This document shows, one piece after another, positions 22,106 through 32,411 of a DNA stretch of 64,000 nt. The stretch's first letter is position 1. Every line of letters starts with the position of its first letter. The notes below the pieces were generated by a model that ran no database searches, was not told where the DNA came from, and saw nothing but the letters and a program-made list of their open reading frames with translations. Source of the DNA: Aquanectria penicillioides (Eukaryota > Ascomycota > Sordariomycetes > Hypocreales > Nectriaceae); assembly GCA_003415625.1 (NCBI GenBank), contig PYIU01000001.1, positions 2,170,001 through 2,234,000 on the forward strand, written 5' to 3'. Position numbers and translations under genes: made by a program.

Positions 22106-23826
22106 ATGGAAGACCAGAATGGCACCCAAGTGACGATTCAAGATGGATCGCCGCCAATCGAGAATGAAAAACTTTGGATCCGGTGTATGACAGCTGTCAA
22201 TTGGTATCCGAAGAACATGCCCAGCGAGGAGAAGCGTCTTATCCTGAAGTTGGACCTTAGAATCCTGGTGTTTGGCTGTCTGTCATTCTTCATGAAGTAG
22301 GTATCTGGATCAGCAGTCTCTCACAAACGCATATGTCAGGCGAGTTTTGAACTAAACACATGAGGATAATTCCCAACGCGAGCGCGATTAGCGGCATGAA
22401 GGGGGAACTTGGCTTCGTCGGGAACGAGCTCAACTATGCGACTGCAACCTTCTGGGCGTCATACTGCACCTGCATGATTCCTGCATGCTCCTACTTGACG
22501 CACTATCCTGCCAACATTATATTGCCCGCATTGGATTTTGGATGGGGGCTTTCGACGTTTGGCCTCGCCTGGGCGCAAAATGTTGACACTGTCTACGCCA
22601 TGCGGGTTTTTACCGGCGTATTCGAGTGTTGCTCGTTTACAGGAAGGAAAAATCTTGGTCATAGGTTCTTGGTACAAACCCGAAGAGATTGGACGGCGAG
22701 TCGCATTATTCTTAATCTCCAGTCCGCTGGGAACTATGTTTGCAGGCTACTTGCAAGCGGCCGCATATACAAACCTCAACCACGTTCATGGCCTTTCTGG
22801 TTGGAGGTAAGTCTCCAAGCCAACCCCTGTAATTGAGAAGACAGATTGCTCACAAGTCATAGATGGTTATTTATTGTTGATGCATGCATCACGTTTGGAA
22901 TTTCTATTCTGTTAGTACCTTCGTCCTTGTTGACGGGCTCCTGTCATGGCTGACCTAGGACAAATTCAAGGGTCTTCCTCGTCTTCCTTGATGATCCATC
23001 CCGCTCTAAACCTCGTTTCTTCACCGAGGAAGAGCATGCTCTAGCAAGGGCAAGTGTTTCCACCTCCACAGCCCCGCCCCAGTTGAAGTTTAGCAAGAGC
23101 ATCTTCAAGCGTATCTTCACTCGCTGGCATTGGTACGTGCTCGTTTTGCACTGGACTCTGATGGATCAAAATTTTGCCCCTCAAGGAACACTCTTCTCCT
23201 TGTACCTTAAAGCAAACAGCCACATTTATTCCGTGGTGAGAATCATTACTCTTCCGACGATCTCGACCGCCACCGGAATTGGTACCGCGCTGGTATACGG
23301 CATCATTGCGCACAAGATTGGCTGATTTTGGATCCCAAGTATCGTGGTGACGTTCCCTGTCATTGTTGGCGTCTCTCTTTTGGTCGCCTGGGATGTGGGA
23401 GAAAGGGCGCGTCTGGCTGGCTACATCATAACCGGGTTTGAGAATGGTGAATGGACATCACATGCCGGGTTCATTCAATACTGACACTCGTTTCTAGCGA
23501 TATCTCCTTTGACCATGGGATGGGCAACAATTATTATGTGTGGAGACGCAGAGGAGCGTGCTGTGATTACAGTTAGTATGAATGCCATCGGGCAAGCGAT
23601 TGCGGCAGGCATCCAAGTTGTCCAGTATCCCGCGGGTGGTAACACAAATTTTCACAAAGCATTTATCGGGGTTTTAGCAACCACTGTTCTCCAGCTAGGT
23701 AACATTTTCCTGATTCTGTACTTCAGTATCAGAGATCAGAAGAAGCAGCAGCAGCAGGGCTTAGACGAGGAAGTGGCATCGGAAGTGATTACGGATGGCA
23801 ATGACGTGGATAAAGACAACAACTAA
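22106..23826 (+). pseudogene. Broken Dal5-type (ACS family) MFS permease
   Basis: Most of a 12-helix anion:cation symporter of the allantoate/vitamin/dipeptide permease family can be read. Segments are [97 protein letters not shown] and ITGFENAISPLTMGWATI. Introns are at conserved-looking places. Three lesions interrupt it: four extra bases after the FFMK codons (about 22297-22302), one extra A in an A-run at 22648-22652 (before [10 protein letters not shown]), and an in-frame TGA at 23323-23325 between HKIG and FWIPSIV, which would be Arg if CGA. One intron (22340-22391) has a GCGAGT donor. Apart from these sites the reading frame and membrane segments are well kept, so inactivation appears recent. 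Substrate in the intact state is unknown; family members carry small nitrogenous acids or dipeptides. Confidence 0.85.
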
Positions 23827-24028
23827 GGCTATTTCACGATAAGATCATCAAGGTTGAAGTTTCAATTAAGTTCTTCTTGCCGTCTTATGATTGCCGGAAA
23901 GTTTCCCATCACACTGATCATTAATGTTGAAGATTTATGCCACACATTCTATCATTTAAGTCTAGACACTCGATAAAGACTTTGTAAAGAAATTTAGGAC
24001 GTAAATTATTTCATCACTACTTGACTAA

Positions 24029-25156
24029 TTATGGCGTCTTGATCCCTTTGCTTAGGTAGTCATCAATCATCTTTATGCACATCTGAGCATGTTTCTGAAA
24101 TTGTGTTAGGACATATTTGCCAGATTTTGAAGATCAACTTACTGCCATGGCATCTGCTGTTAAACCACCAACATGGGGAAGGAGCGTCACAAAATCTTGC
24201 CTCCCAAGGAGCCTTGAAGACACAGTAGGCCTAGGAACTGTTAGTGTTTCCGCCAAGACATCAAGCCATGATACATACTCGTTCTCATGCACGTCTAAGC
24301 CCACCCCACCAACTATACCATCATCAATGGCATCACAGAGAGCCTCCTCATCAATGCACTTCCCCCTAGAAATGTTGATAATCCGCATGCCTCTTTTCAT
24401 TTTCTGGAAGGCCTGTTGATTAAGCAGGTGGTGCGTTGATGAAGAATAGGAGCAAGCAAGTATAATGCAATCGACCTCAGCAAGCAAGGAATCCATTCCA
24501 TCATGGATCTTTAGTGGTGGGGGTTTGGTCCACTTTTGAGTATCGCTAAGAATGGCTCGAAGATTTGGTCTGTCAAGGCAATGAATGTGGATTCCAAGGG
24601 CGGTAAGTTGGGCAGACAGAGTACGCCCGATAATTCCCATACCGATAATACCAACCTTTTTACCATTTAAATCTCTCCCTGAACGAAACGAGTCTCTCAA
24701 TGCGGGAAGAAACTCTCCAGCGCGAAGCATTCGTTCATACCGGCTTAGATTCCGGAAGACCGAAATGAGGAGAAATATTCCAACCGTCGCGGTGGCCGCA
24801 TCCCCTCCAGATGAATTGAAAAATTGTATCTCTCTAGCCTTGAGACCATCCATGTCCTCATCTTCGAACCCATGACCGAAGTTGACAATCACCTTCAAAG
24901 TTGATGGGAAGTAGGGCATGGCTTCTCGAGTCCAGCCTTGCCCAACCTTGGCTGCATTTTGGGGCAGGCTTAAGCCTAACCGAACAATCCCAATGATACC
25001 GGAACAGCGGCCCGACTGGAGAGCTTCATGAAAGAGTGGCTTGGAAGTAAAGTCGTAGATAATGGTTTCATACTGAGTCGAGAACTGGCCCCATTGCTCC
25101 TCTGGGACGAGCCCGGTGGGATTGCCGATGACCAATACTTTGAGTTTTTCTGGCAT
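24029..25156 (-). CDS. D-isomer-specific 2-hydroxyacid dehydrogenase
   Basis: NAD(P)H-dependent reduction of a 2-keto acid to a D-2-hydroxy acid, or the reverse (family knowledge). Exons are 25156-24143 and 24094-24029, 359 residues. The dinucleotide-binding loop GIIGMGIIG (glycines 172, 174, 177) is seen, the catalytic-domain Arg is in NISRGKCIDEEAL, and the proton-relay His is in LLPHVGGLTADAM with the conserved acidic residue in GLDVHENEY. The short last exon closes helix KHAQMCIKMIDDYL. It is divergently transcribed from the M20 peptidase, 328 bases away, so the two probably share a promoter. Substrate specificity cannot be read from the sequence; the neighbouring branched-chain aminotransferase suggests branched 2-keto acids. 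Confidence 0.92.
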
Positions 25157-25484
25157 GATGCGTCGTAATGAGGCCTAATTTAGTCTAACATGGGTCTTAG
25201 GTCTAGGGATGCACTTCTGAATTTAAGTGAATAAATGTTGAAATTTTGATATGGTGTTGTTCCAGAACTGTCGTTCAAATTACCGAATCGGGTAATGCTA
25301 AACGACGAATAGCTCTGAAGCTACCGTCACGCCCCTGCTTGATGGAGCTTGGCGGCAAGCTTAGAATTCAAATTATTTCTCATATTAATAATTAGTACGA
25401 GAATCATGCGTGACTAGACAGACGGGTAGTTAAATCAAGAAGGGGAACATAATTAACATTCAAACTTGATCCGCATTATCATCA
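25157..25484. promoter_or_regulatory. Divergent promoter, hydroxyacid dehydrogenase and M20 peptidase
   Basis: The two start codons face away from each other across 328 bases. The region is AT-rich apart from a palindromic element (25279-25296, listed separately). No coding frame is present. Confidence 0.6.
25279..25296. promoter_or_regulatory. Palindrome containing CCG-N3-CGG, candidate Zn2Cys6 site
   Basis: ATTACC and GGTAAT form a perfect inverted repeat around GAATCG, and the centre reads CCGAATCGG, an everted CCG/CGG pair with a three-base spacer. Such paired triplets are typical targets of dimeric Zn2Cys6 regulators, one of which is encoded at 29650-31841. CGAATCGG recurs at 29517-29524 and CCGAATTGG at 21902-21910. 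Function is inferred. Confidence 0.45.
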
Positions 25485-27410
25485 TGACCATGTCGCAACA
25501 GAACACCGGGGTTTCTCCCCAGAAAAGCCTAGAGAAATTCTTTGCTCAGTAAGCCCTTTGATTTCATTTCTTGATTATCACCTTCCTCATTTCCTCTTCA
25601 CATCGTTGATTGGTCCTTTCAAGAACTCTGGTATGGTCCGGTGTGTCGTAGGCTAAGAATTTCCAGGGTTGATTTGCAGTGTGACAAGTTCATAGAGAGT
25701 AAAGTGCTTTGGCCTGGACGATGGGTTGCCCTTCGCTGATAAAAAAAGGACTGAGGAAAGCAGTGGAAATCCCCTCAATTTCAGCGGAAAGTGAAAGGCG
25801 AAATGGCGTCATCAAGGCAAGTAGCAGAATAATGCTAAGTCGGTTGGTAATATATGCTCACATTCCTCAGATGGCGAATTTCCTAGCGCAGGAGCTGGCC
25901 GCTCTTGGCAGCTATGTTGAGCTGCGATGGCCGGGTAAACAGAATGATGAACCCAGCCTGGATCTTCCTCCCGTCATTCTAGCTCGATACGGTAACTCAA
26001 ATGACAAACCTACAATTTTGGTATATGGCCATTATGATGTGCAACCTGCTGAGATGCAAGATGGTTGGGACACGCCACCATTTGAGCTATGCATTCAAGA
26101 AGATGGTAGAATGTGTGGCCGGGGAGCTTCTGATGATAAAGGACCGCTGCTGGGATGGCTGAATGCCATTGATGCATTCCAACAGTGTGATATTGACGTT
26201 CCGGCAAACGTGTTGTTTTGCTTAGAAGGCATGGAGGAGTCAGGGTCCGAAGGTCTGACGAAGATTCTTGAAACAGAGGCCGACAAATGGTTCGCAAACC
26301 TTGATGCTGCCTGTATCTCTGATGGCTACTGGCTAGGAACGACTCACCCGACTATTTGCCACGGATTGAGAGGTGTTCTGTTTTACGTGCTCACAATTGA
26401 AGGCGCAGAGAAGGATGCGCACAGCGGACTATTTGGAGGACACTTCTCTGAACCTATGACTGATATGGCTCACATTATGGCATCACTGGTAGGCTCGGAT
26501 GGGAAGTTGTTGATTCCAGGCATCTACGGAGACGTCAGGCCAGTAACTGACAAAGAACGCAAACTAATGGAGGATGCTCATGTGTCTGACGTCGACCTGC
26601 TTGGTGGACTTGGTGGGCGTAGCTTGCATGATAACAAAGCAGACGCCCTAATGTCTCGGTAAGTGATCAAATTTGAGACAAAAAAAAATTCATATTGACC
26701 ATGGTTGGCGAGGAAGATGGAGATTACCTTCCCTGAGTATCCACAGGATAGAACAAGCAAGTGATGGAGATGGCGCCACTACTGCTATCGTTTCAAAGAT
26801 CGTTGGAAAGTTTAGCATCAGGACTGTGCCTGATATGAAAGCTGATAAAGTGGACCAACTTGTTCAACAGCACTTGAGAAACAAGTTCGAAAGCTTGAAT
26901 AGCAAGAACGATTTGACCATCAAGTGTGTTCACAAAAGTGAATATTGGTCCTCGGATGTGGACCACTGGAATTACCAAGCAGCTATAAGCGCTACGGAAG
27001 ATGTGTGGAAGGTTTCTCCAGAGTTGACCTGTGACGGAGGAAGGTGAGTCACGACATGGCCTATTCAAAATTGGTTTAAGCAATTAACTAAACATCTACA
27101 CAGTATACCGGTCGCCCTAGACTTTCAGAGGATACTAAATAAAAACCTTGTGCTGATCCCCATGGGTCGATCAAATGACGGTGCTCACACGATTAATGGT
27201 ATAAAACCGGCCCTTAGGAAAGCTGATCACTGTAATACTAATCAGTAAATAGAAAAGCTGGACCGGGACAATTAGTATGTGCTAGTTTGGATGTCTTTTA
27301 GCAACTAGGAACTAATCCACAGCAGCATCAATGGTATCAAGGTATTTGGGGCTTATTTTCAACGTGCCTCGGAGATGTGGAAGTCTGGCCGGGACGAGGG
27401 CAAATTGTGA
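25485..27410 (+). CDS. M20 family metallodipeptidase (Dug1/CNDP-like)
   Basis: Zinc-dependent dipeptidase; close relatives cleave Cys-Gly and other dipeptides in the cytosol. Eight exons: 25485-25549, 25667-25698, 25749-25816, 25871-26658, 26717-27043, 27104-27198, 27253-27274 and 27326-27410, giving 493 residues in frame. Joined exons restore FIERLRKAVEIPSISA, typical of the family. Metal-site motifs are complete: His in LVYGHYDVQPA, Asp in GRGASDDKG, Glu-Glu in CLEGMEESGSEG, Asp in ISDGYWLG and His in DGAHTINEK. Intron 3 has a GCAAGT donor and is 54 bases without a stop, so retention would keep frame. The last acceptor is CAGCAG, allowing exon 8 to start at 27323 or 27326; the shorter form matches the family spacing. 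There is no signal peptide, so it is cytosolic. A second ATG lies six bases downstream. Confidence 0.92.
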
Positions 27411-27797
27411 TGGTAGACTATATACTAAATGTAGAACATATGCTACCACTTTCGTCTACCTGGAATGTTGGGACCAATGATTGTTCTGAAAAGCCACAGC
27501 CGTCACATTTAGCCGTCTTAAACAAGAAAGATAGAGGAAATAGTTTCGAATACTTAGAATTGGAATTTTTGATAAGAAGATTGTTCTGGGTGTAAACCCA
27601 ATTTCTTCAAGTTTTAAGTACGTTGTCGACCAAGAGCAATTCTTCAGCTTGATATGGCAGGATCGGATTCCCCCAAGACCACATTTAGTTTAAAAAGCAA
27701 GGTAGAAAATTTGGGAAAACGTGATGCAATTTGTTTCTTTATATTTGATGAAGATATAGAAGATTAATTGAGTGGATCAGCTTGCCTTGTTTTACAA
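27411..27797. other. Convergent 3' region
   Basis: The M20 peptidase and aminotransferase genes converge here. Only AT-rich sequence is seen, without a supported gene. Confidence 0.5.
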
Positions 27798-29252
27798 CTA
27801 AGCATCCTCCTGAACGACGTATCCCCAAGGATGGTCTTCTTTACCATACATAATGCCTTCCAACCAGCCTTTAATTACTCTAGCATACTTGGAATTCGTA
27901 ATCTCTTCTCCTGCCTCGTTAGTGGTAACGGGGAAACTGATGAGGCGGCCTTGGTAGTGAATCTTTGCGACAGGAGCAATAAACATCTAGTGATCTAACG
28001 TTAGTATCTAAGGGAAAATGATTCCCAAGGCAACAGCTCAAGGTTAGAAAGGTTAAACACATACCGCAGTACCTGACACGAATGACTCAACAAGTCGACC
28101 TTCTTGCTCGGCCTGGGCAATTTCATCTATGGAAAACGACCGTTCGATAACGTTGAGTGGCTGCAACTCAAGGATCTGCTCAGAGCTAGGGGAAGCAAGT
28201 CTTTCTCTAGCGATTTCAAGCACACTGCGTCGAGTAATGCCGCCTAGAATGACGTTGGTCTCGAGGGAGGGAGTCACAAGCTCAAGCGCATGTGAGTCCT
28301 TCTGTTTCCAAATGACGAAGAAATTGCTAGCGCCTGCTTCGGTTACGAGGTTTTCCTCTCCGAAAAGCCACAATGTCTGGCTGCAGCCATGTGCTCTGGC
28401 TTGAACTTGAGCAGTCATAGCTGGACCATAGTTGGCGCCAACCTGCATGAGCGTTAGTACGAGCTACGAGACTGACAGAGTATGAGATCAGCATGAACGG
28501 ACCTTTGTATTTCCAAAACCACCTGGCCATGCTCGAATTTGCCCCGGCTCGCTCGCCAGAAGCTTAATGCCTGGAGATAGGTTGCCTGGTTTGGACTGAG
28601 GGAACATGGCTCCGAACAAGAAAAAGAGTGCCTGTCCGGGTCTTTGAATACCGAGAGCTGAGCCACTGCCCACCATCGTTGGGCGAAGATAGACGTTGGA
28701 TCCTTGCTCTGGAACCCATCGACGCCCTTCAGTGGCAGCAAAAGCGCTAATTAGCTTAAGAAGCTCCTCAGGATCAAACGGAGGCAACGAGACTCGCTCA
28801 TTGGAGGTCTTCATGCGCTCGCAGTTGAGGATAGGGCGGAATAGACGTAATTTCCCATCAAACCCTCGATACATTTTCATGCCTTCCTATTTCGGAAACT
28901 ATTAGAAAATATGTACTTGTCGTCTGCAAAAGAAATATCTTGATAAGAAGTGACTTACAAAACACTCGGTGGCATAGTGTAGAACACTTGCTGTGGGTTC
29001 CAGCTCGATTTTTCCATATTTCTTGATCTCAGGAGCTGCCCATCCCGAGGTAGCGTCCCACTCTGCTGTGAGAATGTGGGCGGTTGTGGCATTCTGTGTA
29101 AATCTGACGGGGTCTTGTAGACCTGGAACAGGGAGTTGCTGATCTTCGGGTACCAACGACTTGATCAACAGAGAACTATCTAGTTCCGCCGGCTGCGCAG
29201 CCTTCTTATAGTTGGCTAGGGTGGAATCAACAGGAACAGCAGAAGGAGCCAT
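27798..29252 (-). CDS. Branched-chain amino acid aminotransferase
   Basis: PLP-dependent class IV (fold IV) transaminase that interconverts Leu, Ile or Val and their 2-keto acids with 2-oxoglutarate. Exons are 29252-28959, 28886-28503, 28442-28065 and 27986-27798, 414 residues. The exon 1/2 join restores the canonical FEGMK. The PLP lysine is residue 226 in GGFGNTKVGANYGP, at the exon 2/3 border. Also visible are NVYLRPTMVGSG, LVTEAGASNFFVIW, ILGGITRRSVLEIA and FVSGTAMFIAPV, all standard for the family. The N terminus shows no convincing mitochondrial leader, so a cytosolic (Bat2-like) or specialised cluster role is more likely than the core mitochondrial enzyme. It is in the same orientation as the regulator upstream, with a 0.4 kb gap. 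Confidence 0.94.
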
Positions 29253-29649
29253 TTCAGCTTGTATTACCTCTGGGCGACCCAAAGGAGAATTTCAACTAGT
29301 TAAGAGCTGAGGAGCCTTGGCAAGGTGACAAGAAGAGTAGCCACGAAACAGATCTTGGGGAGACAGGGTTGGAGAGCATGTCGGTAAATGCAGCTCGATT
29401 GCATTTTAACCTCCCAGTAGAAGCAGACAGACACTGGAAGCCTGCAATATCGTGCCACTGCAGCTGCCGGGGTCACTAATCCAAATTAGGATCTTGGGAA
29501 CGAGTGGATCCAGCATCGAATCGGCGCGGGCCAATTTGGTGGTTGATGGAGATGGAGCCGGCGGAGAGACGTAAAATATTTCCGAATGTTGACATCATTT
29601 ACGAACCCAATGCGCAATGGACTGTTTTGTGGAGGTATTTATATTCTCA
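29253..29649. promoter_or_regulatory. Aminotransferase promoter region
   Basis: The segment lies between the aminotransferase start and the 3' end of the Zn2Cys6 gene. It contains CGAATCGG at 29517-29524, matching the core of the palindrome at 25279. Otherwise nothing specific is seen. Confidence 0.45.
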
Positions 29650-31841
29650 CTATGTAGAGACAGGCTCGTATGGAACGCGAATGAAGTCGACACTCCACCC
29701 GAACCGGTGCCTCGAATAAATTTCTAGCGATACAGATTCCGGAGAGGTTCCCAGTTCGTTCTCGCGACCTAGGCCCGGCTTCATGTCGTCTAATTCAGTC
29801 ATTCTGACTTTGATGATTTCCCAATCACCGCTCGAGCACCTGCGCCGATATTCCTCGTCGATAAATCCCAGCATCCATCGAGCGTGGGCTACATTCCATA
29901 TCCCCTCCCGGTCTCTCGGATACGCAGCGACCCAGTCTCTGATCCACTTCTTAATCGCACGGCTATCGCAGAGATAGTAGGCGTTCATCATGACAGGGAG
30001 CATGCCATGCCCATATGCATACTCTCTAGCGAATGATGTCTGAGGAATAGCCGCCGCGAGCTGGCAAATTCTACGACACACAGCCTCGGCGTTTGGCGGG
30101 AGAACACATCTTGCCCTCGGCCGATATTTTGTGTTCAGCCGTAGGAGGGACACCAAATAATGTGCATAGTTGGTGGCGGCTGCTGTTGGATTCTTGGAGT
30201 GAGGGAAGGAAATTGGTTGCAGCTCAGATATGTCCGCAAGCGAAGAATCCGGTTGTGATGGATCCTGTGTCTCAGGCCGATCCTCATCCTTGAGAATCCG
30301 GTGCCAATCATCCAGCTGACCTTTTAAGCAATCGATTTGATCCTTCAGGCGACCTTGTTCTTCGGGCTGTTCTCTATACTTTTCTTCTAATTCGATAACG
30401 TCTGGTAGAATTGTTAACAGACGATCGCTCGCAGATTCTGATTCTGCTAGCGATTGTGTGAGCAGTTCGATGCACTCTTGTGAGTAAGCATTGTTCATTT
30501 TCAGCGAGGAGGACCTGTCGTAAATTTCTAGCAAGGACATGATCCGTGCAAGGGACTTGACCAACATGGTCCCCACTCGTGAAGTTTGGATATGATTCAA
30601 GTTTTGCGAAAGGAATGACATTGCGGCACGGGCATGCAAGTACCACATCTTCATCTGGCCTCGCTGAAGCTCAAAAAAGGAAAGCATCAAGGCGGTTCCA
30701 AGGAATGAAACAGCCTGAGATTGATCCACGGTTTTAGCAATGTCTACTCTGGAAAGATCATTGTTGGGGAAATTGACACGAATGTGTTGCAGAGCGGCGA
30801 CGAAATGGTCAAGGGCGTGTGTGGTCGTGTCCCCAGTGGATGACCCTGATGGTGCACTTTTCGAAAGGCTCAGAGCCGCTAACGCCAAAGCCGAGTGCCA
30901 AAACCCAGAATCAAGGGTTTCCTCTTCGAATATGCCATCCAATGAGAGGACAGACATTACTCCTTGAGGTCCTGAATGGCGCAGATGGTGGTAGTATATG
31001 ATGTCTTCCGGGAATTTGTAGCTCTTCATGAGCCCAGGCGGTACGGTGAACCCCTCTTCCGAAGATACAAGACGAGAGCCGGTAGGTTCATCTGATATCA
31101 GAGTGGTGGAGCAAGGATCTTCAAACAGCCCCTCATAGATGCCGTTGCTGATCTGGCTATCTGTCTCGCCATCTTGCCAGTCGCCGCGTTCGAATGGCTG
31201 ATGCAACCCGGGGAAGACGAGCTGAGAGGCGGCAAAGTCTGAAATGGCGGGACGCTGACTGAAGAATTGGTCGACGGCATCTCTGATCCTTTCCGAGTCG
31301 AATTCAAAGGGTATCTCTGCGTTGTGCAACACTGGCGACTCGTTTGACGCACGAGACAATTGTCTGTGTGTGATTGGGGGCTCCGCTGATATGGGAACAG
31401 TTGGCGAGGCGACGTTGACATCGGCCCCAGAGGCGACGACCTCTGGGGGCGACAGGCCATCGCCTTTCGACTGCAATGCGCCGGGTTCAGCGCCAGGAGA
31501 TGTCTGGTGGTCCGCAGCTGATTGATTTTGGTCGTCCTTTGCCCTGAGCCCACTGGCTCGACCCGAACGGCGCTGAATGGTGGTGGGTGTTTGGGGTACG
31601 AAGATGACCCGGCTGGAGTATCCACCACATGCAAGCTTTAGTCTGATGCACTGCAAAATGCATTGTCAGCTTGAACTTGAGATGGGGTAGAGCTGAGCAG
31701 CAAGGCGTTGAGCCAGGCGTCATGTACATTCTGGCAGTGCGGCTTTGCTTTGTCGCACTTCACCCTGCGTGACCGGCAGGTTGAGCAACCATCGCGAGAT
31801 CGCGAAACCACATTTCGCTTGCGCTTAAGCTGGTGAGCCAT
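29650..31841 (-). CDS. Zn2Cys6 transcription factor
   Basis: Nuclear DNA-binding regulator. Exons are 31841-31728 and 31650-29650, 704 residues. The zinc cluster has the spacing C19-X2-C22-X6-C29-X6-C36-X2-C39-X6-C46, and the single intron splits it between N38 and C39 (CQN/CIRLKLAC). It is followed by a disordered Ser/Pro-rich linker and a long alpha-helical region typical of the fungal-specific Fungal_trans_2 type, with FELQRGQMKMWYLHARAAMSF and a C-terminal block EGIWNVAHARWMLGF. It sits in the centre of the proposed peptide-utilisation cluster between the aminotransferase and the OPT transporter, so a pathway-specific role is likely but inferred. An upstream in-frame Met (31910) would add 23 residues; the ATG at 31841 places the usual short basic arm before the cluster. 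Confidence 0.92.
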
Positions 31842-32411
31842 CACGATGGGTCTGATCTGAGATTGAGGTGAGGAGTCCCGTCGGTTGGGTTGCCGAAAAG
31901 AGAGATGCATATGAATGGGCCAAAGGCTTGGCTTTGGATATCCGTTGAACGATGAAATTATTAATCAGGCGAGTTGGTCCATACATCGGCCGTCGTCGTT
32001 CCCATTGCCTCTTTGGGGTTGGTGTGTTGGGTCGAATATGGCGCCCAGATAAGGAAGGGGAAGAACTGGACTAATAGTCCCCTCCGCATTTGATCGTTGG
32101 TCACCATTCGACGAATCCTGACCAGCGGCACATTTATACGATCGGGATTCACTAATAAGTAAGCAATCCGGGGAGCATAGACTATGGATAAAGTATTGGC
32201 AAACGCGTAAATGACATTTCCTGTCGTGAAAGTACTATTTATTACTAGGCTTCATATGGATGGTATTGTAGAGTGGGTAAGTGGCGGAGAAAACAGGGAA
32301 ACTATATTTCAAGGTAAAGTTGGAGCACTTAATTGTTCGATTAATCTCATCTTCATATGAATTGATATTGGCTCGGCGGCTATGAAGATCCAGCATTTGA
32401 TGACAGCCCAT
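31842..32411. other. Intergenic between regulator and OPT gene
   Basis: This region is upstream of the Zn2Cys6 gene and downstream of the OPT gene, both on the minus strand. No coding sequence is seen. It should contain the promoter of the regulator. Confidence 0.45.

Noticed and set aside
27377..27595. Open frame after the M20 peptidase
   Set aside because: It overlaps the true last exon in a different frame and has no similarity to the family C terminus.
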